Made by a program: the position numbers and the translations under genes. This document shows positions 35,612-47,800 of a stretch of DNA of 64,000 nucleotides, one piece after another. The stretch comes from Kondoa malvinella. Lineage: Eukaryota > Basidiomycota > Agaricostilbomycetes > Agaricostilbales > Kondoaceae. The notes below the pieces were generated by a model, which was not told the DNA's origin, made no database searches, and worked only from the letters and a program-made list of their open reading frames with translations. Where the stretch lies: positions 310,001 to 374,000 of the forward strand of contig BCIM01000014.1 of NCBI GenBank assembly GCA_039545315.1, read 5' to 3'. Position 1 is the first letter of the stretch. Each line of letters begins with the position of its first letter.

Positions 35612-36641
35612 GTTGCGAGAGAGAGCGGCAGCCTAGGCGGATTGAGTAACGCGAATTCGATAGGAATAACACTGGCTGTGTCGAACGCACGGAAGAGCAG
35701 GAGAGACAAGGGCGTAATAGCTACACAGCGCGGCGCAATGAAACCGGAATCAGCATCCAGCTCTTCACGTTTCTTCCTATGCACACCTACAGGCTGTCGG
35801 CAGCAGATCAGCTGGCTGGCCGCTTCTTCGCCTGTCCACCAACTTCGCTCTGCTATGATGATACAGAAGTCTTGTTAGAGCCTTGCGCGCAAGCTTCAAG
35901 TTGACATGTGGCTTTGCTACGCTGCGGCGGACAAGCAAAAACAAGCGGTACAGTGCAAATGCACGAAGGAGCAGCAATGAACAGCACCAAGCGTCGCTGC
36001 TTTGAGGAAGTTCAAGCTGAATGCAATCAAATGCAGGGCCCAACAAGATCTGAAGAAACAGATTTAGCTCAGGGCGGAAGCAGCGCGAGCAACGGCAAAG
36101 GACAAGATGACCGTGCGTCTGCTCAAGGCTCGTCTTGCTTCGAAGAGCAGCGGCTATAATGGAAGCTCTTTCGACTTTTGCAAATGGCAACCCGAGTCCT
36201 ACTGCAGGCCCCTATGCTATGGTCCAATCTCGCGCAAGATGCTCTGCGTTCTTCCATCGCTCGGCAAGACGTCTTTTCAAAAGTTCTCCAAGGGCGCAAA
36301 GTCTAATGGAGGGTCCTAGAAGAAGGTCATTCTATCCGTGTCTTTGACTGCTGCTAGGGCTTCGTATTCTCTGCCTCTCTGAGCTCATTGCATGCCATAT
36401 CTGATCGCTTTCACTTGCTTTTCCGTTGCATCGTCCCATTTCAATGATGCAGTCAGCTCTCTCTACAATGCAGCGTCAAGTCTCATATGAATCATTTAGC
36501 GCCGCAGTCAATATTCATGTTTCATCATCAGTAACAGGTCATCAGCGCATCTATACGCAGCTGTAGGAATTTTCAATACTTTATCCAGAAATTCACCCTC
36601 GCGCATCGGTCGTGCTTTAGTAGCTATACCATCTGCGATGT
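35612..36641. other. Intergenic region
   Basis: 5' flank of the pfkB kinase and 3' flank of the RTA1-like gene. A plus-strand frame at 35908-36159 (83 codons, Gln/Glu/Ser-rich) and a minus frame at 35777-36190 (137 codons, no good ATG support) overlap; neither has features. Nothing recognised. Confidence 0.4.
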
Positions 36642-38180
36642 TCATTCACTGTTGTCGAAGTCGCTCTCCTTCTCAATCTGGCTCGAATAAGCTATTCGCC
36701 TACAACAGGGCTTGTGACGAGCCGAGTCCGATTTGCCATCGTAGAGAATCAGATCGAATGCTTCTCTAATTTCTTTTGAACGCTCAGTGGCATTCTCGGC
36801 GAGGCGGATGGACGGAAGAGGAGAAGAAGCAACGTGCGGCGCAGAGCAAAATATGAGTACTTCATTGCATATAAGACTCTGAGGACTATTCCAGCTGATC
36901 TTGTCTTCTTCCACGGGTTCAAGCTCCAGTGACTCTGGCTCTTCTTGCAGCCGCTGATGATAAGTATGTTTATTACGCTTGTGACAACAGCAACAGAGAT
37001 GCCGAGACAGCCAGGAAGGTGGCATCTTTGCGTCAGGTCCGCGAATAAAGCGACCAGGATGAATAACGTTCCAAACGAGAATAGAGAGCCACATTGGTGC
37101 TGATTCCAAGACGTACAGAAGCGGTTCGTTGCTAGCGAGTGGATTGCTTGGGCCCAAGCCAGAAGAGAACTCGACCAGGCGATAGACGATTCGAATGGTG
37201 ATAGCGAGCAAGCATAGGTAGAGAGCCCAGACCAATTGTCTCCATCCAGCAATCTTATCCGCTCGTAAAATGCCACTCCTCATTGCCCGAAGCTGATCCC
37301 GATGAAATTTCACTGCCAAGCCAAAGAACAGCGCAATAAACCCTTCTTGCATCCCTATTCCACCCATGTACAAGTCCAAGCCCTTCTTTTGTGATTCCGG
37401 GCTTGCTCCAGGTCCTGCCATTCCGCCGCCAATGAGTTGAACAACGAAGGAAATCAGGTCAAAGGTGACAAAGACGAGAGCTAGACTGGAAGGCGAGAAG
37501 AACCAGACTTTTCGGGTGGGCGATTAGAAATGAGCGATGCGCGCAAAGACCATGTAGGCGAAGGCGTTCACCCCCAGTCATTGGGTATCATCAGCACGCA
37601 GATTCTCAAGCACAAAGACTTGAGGGACCTACATATAGGAGCTACCAGTACTAGTATCTGGGCAACCAAAGCGATTCCGGTGGATTGCTGATCCTTGGAC
37701 CCCAATGCGCGAAACAGATAAGCACCAGTCTCCCAGAGAGCAGCCATTGCGACGACCCAGCAGTAGCCATTACGATGAACGATTGCTTGACCCAAGTGGG
37801 CGATGAACAAGATGCCAAACAGGATTGATAAAGCTACTGCAGCAGCGAAATTCGGGAAATAGACCCATAAAGCGTTGCAAGCTTCAGCAGGAACATAGCC
37901 ATCTTTTCCAGGGGTTGCGTATGCGCTATATCCGGGCGTACATGTTGCAATTGGAAGATCCAATGACAGGGGTGGTATAGATAAGGCCGCAATGGAAATG
38001 GTAGGCAAGTTCAACGAAAGCGTCGGGATGCTTGGTTCGTACTGGCGTCGCGAAGGTGCTTGTATACGAGATGGCGACGCGGTGATGGCCGGGCATAGTC
38101 TGATGAGGAGTCGCATAGGCTGAAGCTGTTGTTGTTCCAGGCAACAACAAGGCGACCAAAGTTAAAAGTTTGCTTCTCAT
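36642..38180 (-). pseudogene. RTA1-like (lipid-translocating exporter family) gene with in-frame stop and damaged splice acceptor
   Basis: Seven-span RTA1-family protein (yeast Rta1/Rsb1 relatives, implicated in lipid and sterol stress). Start ATG 38180 gives a signal-like LLTLVALLLPGTTTASA. Later parts: GKDGYVPAEACNALWVYFPN, AAAVALSILFGILFIAHLGQ, NGYCWVVAMAALWETGAYLF, IALVAQILVLVAPI, NAFAYMVFARIAHF, LALVFVTFDLISFVVQLIGG, QEGFIALFFGLAVKFHRDQL, WALYLCLLAITIRIVYRLVE, and PMWLSILVWNVIHPGRFI. Two lesions: the intron starting gtaggt near 37629 has no AG before NAFAYM (it ends in GG), and the next exon runs HF-stop(TAA)-SPTRKVWFFSP at about 37523-37525, in frame with both sides. The N-terminal intron is also uncertain. 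Either a recent pseudogene or sequence errors. Confidence 0.7.
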
Positions 38181-38705
38181 TGAGCTGCACTATTCGTGTG
38201 AGAGAACGCTTCCTCGCGACTTGACGCGTTCGATGAATCACCAAAGGATGCAAGTTGTAATTGCTGGTTGTAGCGTCCAAGTAAGAGATGGTTGCTTCCA
38301 AAGGTCGGTGAGTTTCCTCGTCTTGTCGAACTTGTCTTGGGCCAACGGTGCGTCTTTAAGCGTTGGTGTTTAGAAGCATCCATCTGTAACGGAATAGGCC
38401 ACCAGGCCTTCCGACCGGGAGCGACGGTCATAGCCACAAGCTCGCTGACGAGGAGGATGCCGACGCACATGAACATCGCAAGAGTAGTGGTAGAGTTGAG
38501 CTTGCGTGGACATGTTTGTCATTCATGCAGCAGATAGAAGTTTATATAGATGAGCGTGTGATGATGGATGAAATTCAAGCGCAGGCAACACGACGCGGAA
38601 GGCCAGCTACGATACAGCCAACCAAGAGAATAAGATCAAAAGACGGCACAAAACATGCTCGCACGAGAAGAAGGAGTATTTGACGTCAAACAGCGAAGTT
38701 CAAAC
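38181..38705. other. Divergent promoter region
   Basis: Lies between the start codons of the RTA1-like gene (minus) and MRE11 (plus). A minus-strand frame at 38177-38476 (99 codons) overlaps the RTA1-like start and has no features. Nothing else recognised. Confidence 0.5.
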
Positions 38706-41678
38706 ATGGCCGACGAGTGAGACATGCGAGCGCGCTTTGGAGCATAGCTGAGACATGGAACAGACAGGATGAGCTCATGCCGTCGCAGCAAAGCAATCAG
38801 CCGCCTTTTACGCAGATAGACAACGAACAGGTCGAGCCTGAGAATTGCATCAAAGCGAGTTGGCATGACGCGTGTTTTGCGTCTGGATTGATGTGGCCGC
38901 CGTACACAGATCTTGCTGGCAACAGACAACCACATTGGGTACAGCGAGCGCGATCCTGTCCGTGGTCAAGATTCAATAAACACCTTCAAGGAAATTTTGG
39001 AGCTCGCAGTCGAGAATGATGCACGCCTATACGCTGTCTAGAGAGGTAAAGAGCTTACCTATTGATGTTGCAGGTCGATATGCTGCTTCTGGCGGGCGAT
39101 CTGTTCCACGAGAACAAGCCGTCAAGAACTTCCTTGTATCAGACCATCTCTCTTCTGCGCGAACACACCCTAGGCAGAAAGCCAGTCAGCTTGCAACTTG
39201 TCAGCGATGCTGGTGTGGGCCTGGGACATCAGTACAGGTTCGGTTGCATGAGCCGCACAGGGCACCTAAGCTCATGCATTCTGTAGCTTCCCGCAGATCA
39301 ACTACGAAGATGAGAACTTTAACGTTGGACTGCCCGTCTTCTCTATTCATGGCAATCACGATGATCCTCAAGGCTCTGGACCTGTTTGTCGTCATTCCCA
39401 GGGCATCACGAGACGCTCATCTTGTTGCAGGATGGAGCTCTCTGCGCTTTAGACATTCTGTCTGCTTCTGGCTTACTCAACTACTTTGGTCGTCAAGAAC
39501 TCCCTGGTGGAGCTGAAGATGACGAAGAAGCTGTAGACCAAGGCATTCAAGTCAAGCCTGTGCTGCTTCAAAAGTGAGTCTGCATTGTTGAGAGCGCTCG
39601 TAGCTCTTCTTGATGCCAAGCTCTCACAGAGGTCGCACCAAGCTCGCCATGTACGGGATAGGCAATGTCCGCGATGAGCGCTTTCACGCCGAAATGCGTA
39701 AACAGCGAATCTCAATGTTTAGACCTGAAGAAGATCCAGACTCGTGGTTCAACCTGCTTCTTATACACCAGAATCGCGTAGCGCATGGACCAAAGAGCTC
39801 TGTTCCTGAAAATGGTTTCGGTGATGAAGTCCATCTGGTAGTTTGGGGGCACGAGCATGATTGTCGGATCACGCCTGAAGATGTCACTGGGAAGAACTAC
39901 AAGATCTGTCAGCCTGGTAGTTCTGTCGCTACTTCGCTTGCTGCTGGTGAATCTTTGACCAAGTGAGCACTTTCCTCTCCCGGGATGACACTGAGCTTGA
40001 TTCATAGACACGTTGCGCTACTAAAGATCCAAGACACAAAGTACAACGTCGAGCCTATCCAGCTACGTACCGTCCGACCATTCATCTTTGACGACGTCTG
40101 TCTCGCTGAAGCAAGAGAAGATGGTGTCAAGCTCGATACGAAAGTGCAAATCACAAAGTACCTCAAAGAGCAAGTCGAACAGCTAGTAACGCGTGCAAAC
40201 CAGATGTGGGACGAATCTCACGGTCCAGAAGAGGAGCGGATGTTGCCTCTGATTCGTCTCAGAGTGAGCAGGAGATTTAGTGCGGAAGATTGAGCTTAAG
40301 TTGGTCTTCTACTCACAGGTCGACTTCAGTCCTTCTGGTCCAGATGAAAACTTTGATGTCGGCAACCCTCAACGCTTTGGTGTGCAATTTGCGGACAGGG
40401 TAGCGAACCCGAAAGACATTGTCCAATTCCACAAGAAGCGAGTCATCAACCGTGCGTGGTCACATTACTCCGTTCAGATTAGTCTGATTAGATGATTTAC
40501 ATGTCACAGGCAAGAAGAAGATCGCAATGGATCAGCCTGAAGACTTTGAACAAGATGACGATGGCGGTATAGCAGACGAATCAACAGGTCGTATCGATAA
40601 AGTCAGAGTCGAGCAGCTAGTGCAGCAGTACCTCGAGGCACAGCAGCTTCAGGTCATCCCAGAAAATGGCATCATGGCTGCGGTAGAGGAGTTTGTTGAC
40701 AAGGATGACAAGGACGCGATCAAAGAGTGCGTCGTACACTTCTGATGCATGAGAACGATGCTTAGGATTTGCGCAGGTTTGTCAAGACTTCGCTGGGCGA
40801 AAGACAGGCAAACATCCTGAACAAGGTCATTGACGTCAATCTTGATTCGGAAGACGAGGTTATGGCTCAGGTAGGCTGCTCTTTGGCACTTGGGGCTTCG
40901 CTTATGGTACGAGACGAATCGCTTACAGATCACTGAAGCAAAAGGTGAAGCGGTCGATGAATTCGCGGCCAATCCAACTCTCAAGGTGAGTAGCTTCAGC
41001 ATTTGGATATTCGCACTCTGATGTTAGACGTCTACTTGTAGAAGGGAAAGAAGACCAAAGCTGCGAAGGGAAAGAGCAAAGCTGCAACAAGTGACGAAGG
41101 TAGCGATTTCGAAAAATTGTCCGACAGTCCAAAAGGCAAAAAGAAGGCTCCAGCTAAGAAAGCCACTGCTGCTTCTAAAAAGAAGAAAGAGGAGCTAGTA
41201 TGTATCCAATATTGCTGGATGCATTTCAGTTGATGCTTGATGCTCTGCAGTTCAACGAGGATTCGGATGACGAGTCTGATGAAGCGCCGAAAGGCAAGAA
41301 GAAGGCCGTGTACGTTATAGCGATCTCACTGAACTATGAAAGCTCACTGCATACATAGAGCAAAGAAGGCAACGCCTAAAGCCGCACCCAAGAAAGCAGC
41401 CCCGAAGAAACAGTGAGTGTTCGAGAGATCCAGGGTGCGATCTCTTTGACTTTCCCATACAGGGCTACAATCGACTTTGCGCCTCAAAGAGGATCTCGAG
41501 CTGCGTAAGTATTTATCAGGCTTTGATCCGGACATGATCTGACATTTCGCTTCACAGCGCGACGAAGGCTTCCAAGAAGATGGCTGTCGAGGTCCCTGAC
41601 TCGGATGAGGACGACATGAGCGTCGACTACCAGGGCTCTTCGAGTGATGGAGCATCAAAGAAGAAGTCGAAGCGGTAG
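38706..41678 (+). CDS. MRE11: Double-strand break repair nuclease Mre11
   Basis: Nuclease subunit of the Mre11-Rad50-Nbs1/Xrs2 complex. Start [16 protein letters not shown] leads by a GC-AG intron (38855-38909) into [11 protein letters not shown] (phosphodiesterase motif I). Then come [18 protein letters not shown] (II), [11 protein letters not shown] (III), [14 protein letters not shown] (IV), VVWGHEHDC (V), [13 protein letters not shown], and the capping domain. The C-terminal 200 residues are acidic then Lys/Ala-rich ([16 protein letters not shown]) with [15 protein letters not shown], the usual DNA-binding tail. About 730 residues in about 14 exons. The junction after AVEND (about 39018) is ambiguous: a gtctag donor adds five residues, a weak GC donor adds none. 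Confidence 0.95.
38855..38909 (+). other. GC-AG intron in MRE11
   Basis: 55-nt intron starting gcgagt and ending acacag. It joins PENCIK to [11 protein letters not shown] in frame; no GT donor nearby preserves motif I. Confidence 0.85.
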
Positions 41679-41871
41679 ACAAAGCCACTGCGGCATGACA
41701 CTTTCAACATTTCACTGTCTTATAGATTCTTGTACACGTACTTGCACTGCATTATTCATGAGCATACATTAATTTACCCCACTTGGCACTTGTTGACATT
41801 TGTCAGATGGAATTTGTTCCTCCGCAACGATAGCATGACAATATAACCCTTTCAGCGATAGCACTGACGAT

Positions 41872-44800
41872 ATGGCTTCCCAAGATATGGACCTATCGCC
41901 AGGCCCTACACCTACGCTCGCCAGCTCGTTTGAAGACGACAGCGGGACCTTCGACCGAGAAAGCTTGCGAAGGGAAACGAAACGTCAAGCGCTTCAAGCT
42001 GGCTTGCAATCTCTCGAGAACACTTGTGTCAAATCTTTCTTTGAGGCTTTTCAGTTTCCTGTCGCGATCTTTGAGCAGCGTCCTCTGGCCGATGCGCTCG
42101 TGAAAAGAGTGTCAATCAACAGACAACGCAATCCTGAAGACGATTTAGCCAATTCACTCTCTGTGCAAAGTCAAGATGCTCCATCTTCCTTGCGAGAAGG
42201 TCGTGAACGCCAACGAGCATTCAAGAGGACGAGGACAGCTTCTGCGAGGTCCGAAGCATCTGACTCGGCTGACTCAGCTTCTACTGCAAGAGAGTTTCCT
42301 GAAGCACACACAGCTGCTGCAGATAATCGTATCCTGCTGTCGGCGTTCGGCAATTCTCCTGCGAAGAGTCGAACAGCCGGCAGACAAGAGCAATTTTCAG
42401 GATTCTCAGGATCTGCAGCAGACGTGGGAATTGGGACGTCCCTTCGCGAGCTTCTGACACCGGTATGGGCCAATAAGCAATGGCAGAAGCTATCAGTGGA
42501 CTCCACGAACGTGCCAAATCCCTCACTACTGGACTTTCTCTCTGCGGAAGATGGCAAAGCGATCGCCGTGCACCTGCAAAGTGTGCTCAAGTCAGGCAGG
42601 GCTGGCGATCTTCTCAACATAACTATGGGCGACTCAAGTCCGGTAGATCTGGCCGTGACCATGCTCGAAGCCTCACCTTCGCCGCTCCTTGTCTTTACTC
42701 TCAATCGAATGCCGCTTTCGAAACATCCCAGTATTTCGCCGAAAGCGAAGCGAAGATTTATCGATGGTAATCAGCACACCGAAGCTTCCCTGCAGGGTCT
42801 CCATTCTGCTCAGATCCGGAATGAAAGACCAGAGCCGATCAGGGCAGAAACAGAAGTAATCTCTGGCTTCTTGGTAGAACATGCGGTCGGAGGTACACGC
42901 CCAAGGAAGCGCAGGCATACAGAAGAAGCCGAAACGTCCGGCATGGTTGTTGACATGTCTCGACAACCTGCTCTAGAATCCGACGGCTCAGCTCTAGTCG
43001 AAGACAATATTACGCCTCTCCTTATAAGCGAGTCGGATCTTAAAGACCCTTTCTACCAAATTCTGGCCAGATACGAGACCGGACGAATTATTTTGGCTCG
43101 GGACTGGAGCGCTACCACTTTGGGACCGATCGACAAGTGGTCGCCTGTTGCCAAAACGATCATCAGTCTGGCAATGGACTCGCCGAATCGCTGGGCTGTG
43201 TGGGTAGGTCAAGACATGTGCATTATGTACAACGATGCCTATAGCAAGTCAAATGCTTGACGATGCCTCGGATATAAGCTGATGTTTGGCAGTGTAGTCA
43301 GTACTGCTGGCAAAAAACATCCAGTCAGCGTTCTGTTGTATCGAGACATCTCCTTATGGCTGACAATGCGGAACAGAACATGATTGGACAAGCAGGCGCA
43401 GTAGCATGGGCCGAACTCTGGGATGAGCTAGGCAAGTCTTGTTTACGTATCCTCTCCTGATGATATAACTGATGTACGAAACCAGGTCCGATGGCTCTTC
43501 AACTACAGAATGGAGCGGTCTTCAGCAGATTTGACAACCTGCTCTGGAGTAAGGGGAACATTTACCTGACGCTGTCATAAGCTAACGTTATGCACGTAGT
43601 GGAGCGCGGCAATGCTGTCGAAGGTTGCTAATCTCATTCGATCTTTTGTGTACAATCTGAGCACAATAACTAGAAACCTACTACAGTTACACCTGGTCTC
43701 CTGTCTACGACTCGGAAGGCCGCTTCGTATGCGCTTCTAATCAGAGCTTCGAGACAACGAGTCGAATAGTAGCTGAACGAAGGCTTGGGACTCTTCGCCA
43801 ACTAGCGCAAATTACATCTACCGCCAAGAATGTTACCGATTATTACCAATCTACTTTGACTGCACTATCAACAAATAGCTTCGATCTACCTTTCGTTATG
43901 TACTACAGCTGCTCCACGCTCAAGTCAAACAAAGCAGACAAGGAGTCTTCCTCAAGGTACTCGTATGGGAAACGTAAAATCCGGTTGCACTTGGAGGGTA
44001 GCTTGTACGTCTTATCTTTGAGCCTAATCTGTGCGCCGCTGATGATCTTTGGTAGAGGTGTACCACAAGATCACCCATCTGTTCCGACATCGCTGTCTGT
44101 CAGGCTAGAGGGTTCAGTCCATTCGCTAGACGAGTCAACTTCAACGTCAAACAGTACAGCGAGCGCTAGTACTGCCACTGGATCGTATGTACAAGAGGCT
44201 GGTTTGGTGTGGCCTTTCGGCGAGGCGCTTTCATCGCGAAAGCCTGTCTTCATCCCAAAGTCAGTCGACAAAGATGCATGCCGCTTCTTCTAAAATGGAA
44301 TTCTTCGCAGCTTGGGAGACAGAACAGAAGGCTTCGAGGTCCGCGGATGGGACGAAGCTGCTCGAGCAGCGGTCTGTATACCAATACACACGGAAACGGA
44401 TTCGGATGCGCAAGCCGTCCTCATTGTTGGCCTGAACCCGCGAAGACCTTGGAGTGAACAATACGCCCAGTTCCTCCAGTTGCTTTCTCGTCAGATTGTG
44501 TAAGGCCTCCGCGATTTCAATCAATTGCTTACTGATCGTACCTCAAAGGACCGGCTTGGTGTCTGTGCGATCATTCGAAGAAGCTCACTCCAAGGCTGCA
44601 GAGTTAGCCCAACTTGACAGAGCAAAAACAGCCTTCTTCTCAAATATCAGGTAAAGCTCTTAGTCTAGTCGTCCGTCACAAGCTGATTACAAATCTTCAG
44701 TCACGAGCTGCGGACTCCTGTAACTCTCATACTAGGGCCGGTCGAAGACATACTGTCCGACAAGGACATCAAGCTCGAACCGCCGATGCGAGACTCGCTC

Positions 44801-47800
44801 AAGATCGTGTCGAGAAATGCTCAAAGATTGCTCAACCTGGTGAATACACTGCGTGCGCTGTTCGCGCGTAGTCTAACCAACAGCCTGCATATAGGTTAAC
44901 AGTCTGTTGGACTTCAGCAGTCTGGAAGCGGGTCGTATGCAAGCGACCTGGCGAGCAGTCAATTTCCCAGGCTACATATCAGATCTGGCATCACTTTTCC
45001 GGTTAGTAAAGCCAACGCTCCCTTGACAGCGCTGAGTGAATCATTAGATCCGCAATCGAGCGTGCCGGTATCGAGTTTGTGGTCGACTGCCCACCAGATA
45101 GTCGCATCTGGTAAGCGAGCGCTAGAAGGAAATGCCAATGCTGATATCTTTCAGCTATGTTGACCCAAGCTTGATGGAAAAGGTCCTGTTCAACAGTGAG
45201 TCCTACGGTGCAGAAGTCTAATGCTGCTGGACATAAGAGTTTGTTTAGTCCTTGGTAATGCCTTTAAGTATTGTCTGAAGGGTCGCATCACTGTGTCGAC
45301 AAGGGTCTCGAAAGACAAGGTCGTTTTTTCTGTAAAAGATACTGGCATCGGTATTCCAGCTGATGGTCAGAAGGCACCTGCACTTTAATCACTATGCTGA
45401 TCGACTTGCCAGAGCTCGAAAACATCTTTGCAAGATTTCATCGGGTGCAGAATCAGGGAAGATCACAGGAAGGCAGTGGTATCGGCCTTGCGCTTACTCG
45501 TGTGTCCTATGCTTGATCTGTTGCGCCAGCTGACATGTCGGCGTGCAGTCGAATTGGTTCGGATCTTGCATGGCACCTTGAACGTCGAATCCAAGGTCGA
45601 TGAGGGAAGCACTTTCAGGTAAATTTTTTGCGGACACATGCGGACCTTGACTCACGAAATCTGCTCAGCGTGGAACTTCCCATGGGCAAAGATCATATTC
45701 CGCCAGACCGGCTTACGCTGGCCGATACGTGAGCACTCTGCATGAGGTAAAACGGCAGAAACTGACATTCAGTGATAGCGACATGGACCCTGAACCAAAT
45801 CGCCTGCGCTTCGGGCTAGCCATGATAGATGAAGCATCTCAATGGACTGTCTCAGACACTGTCTCACCTATGGCTTCGGACTCGTCGTCAGGAGGCTCTT
45901 CTGGAGGCGATTTCTTCCTCGACAGTCGTCAATTGCCGGGCGCCTTGTCTACCAAGGATGCGGTCATACTCATTGCGTGAGTGCTCTTCTTTTGTTGATC
46001 TCTGTTGTGGCTGATCTGCTTTATAGTGACGACAATACCGATGTGCGTCCAGCCCGAGTCCAGCTTCGCACTTACCGATTTGCGTCGATTAGATGCGAAC
46101 CTACTGCAGAAATATCTTAAGCAAGCATTACACTTGTCTTGAAGCATCAGATGGTCAACAGGCATGGAATCTGCTGCAAAGTCGCCCTGGAAAGATTGAT
46201 CTAGTCCTCTCTGATGTGTAAGCTTCTCAATAATCAAATAGCTGAGCGCTGCTGATTATTCCATTCAATTCAGCATGATGCCCAAGTCAGTCAAAAAGAA
46301 TTCTGAGGTAGAATGCTCACGTTCGCATCATTACGTCCAGGCTCGATGGCTTCAGTCTATTAAGACATCTTCGGGAAGAACCCTCGACGGCTTTGGTGTC
46401 CTTCATCCTTCTCAGCGCCCGTGCTGGTGAGGAAGCACGCGTCGAGGGTCTGCTTGCGGGCAAGTTGAGATGCGCTATCGCTAAAGTGTACACTAACTGC
46501 TCTATGCAGGCGCCGACGACTACTTGGCCAAGCCTTTCGCATCCAAAGAATTGATCGCAAGGGTACACACCCATGTCCAGCTGAGCAAGATGCGTACCGA
46601 ACTGGAAAAGCAAGTTGATACCCGGACGAAGGCCTTGCTTGACTCTGAAGCTCGCAGCAAAGAGCTAGCTGAGCATTTCAGCCTGGTGCTTCATACCAAT
46701 CCAGCCGGCATTTTTGCTGCTGCAACAGATGGCACCCTAACCTTCGTCAATGCTGCTTGGTAAGCTCTTACGCATGTCGTAAGATGTACGCTGATGTGGC
46801 GCTTGCAGGCGTATGATGAGCGGCTATGACGAGTCTTCAATCACAACAGCTGACTGGATGCAAGCGTGAGCTGAAAGCATTTCCTCGTATGGCACGGGCT
46901 GAATGTCTCATTAGTGTACATCCGGATGATCGTCAAGCGGTCCAAGAGATCTGGCACAATACAGTTGTTGACCTGAAGCAAGACGTGAATCTGTTTGAGT
47001 TCCGCTGGCTGCATGCTGATGGCAAAGTCATATGGTAAGCGACAGCTGTCCTTTCTTTGATCTTCAAACTGATGCGGTGACCTACTTCGTAGGGCTCACA
47101 TGAATATAACCTCTCGCGAAGGTTTGCCTATTTCGATGATCCTGTTGGCGAATACTTACTATTGCTTCAGGTCTTGAGTCTGGACCCATAATCGGATCAA
47201 TAGTGGACACCACCAAAATCAAAGAGCTCGAACAGCTTCATATCAATGCGTGCGCGGCTCTCCGATCCAGAATGGCTTTGCCTGATGCTGTTCTGTCACA
47301 GAGTGGAACAGCGTGCCTTAGATGCAGACAAGGTCAGTGCTTCAGCTCGATGGTATTACTCTGTCTGATATAACTTTCTCCCAAATGCAGATGAGGAAGG
47401 CCCAAGAGTTGAACGTCGACCTCGCTAGTCACGAGATTCGCAATCCGCTCTCGGCCCTGTATCAGAATGCAGAACTTGTCTGTGACAGTCTGTCTCGACT
47501 GGCTGAAGGTCTGGACCCTCCCGACACGCCAATCAACAGGGACCACTTGAAGCAAGAGCTTGAACTGAATCTTGAAGCGGGAGAAGCCATCGTCATATGC
47601 AGCACACATCTTAAACGTATCTGTGATGACATCCTAGGCTGGTCCAAACTCTCGACTGGGCTGCTTCAGCTGCACAAGACAAGCTTTCATCTTCCGGGCT
47701 TGGGCAAATCGCTGTCTTTGATGTTCGAGCTGGATGCAAGCTCGAAAGGTATCTCAATCAACCTCGATCTTGATTCTTCCTTGGATCGGCTCGATGGCAA

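Noticed and set aside
38177..38476. Minus-strand ORF of 99 codons starting MFMCVG
   Set aside because: It overlaps the start of the RTA1-like gene in another frame and ends in low-complexity sequence; treated as chance.
39010..39075. A fifth GC-AG intron in MRE11 (donor gcacgc)
   Set aside because: The donor is a poor match, and a GT donor (gtctag) also keeps the frame with five extra residues, so the case is not decided.
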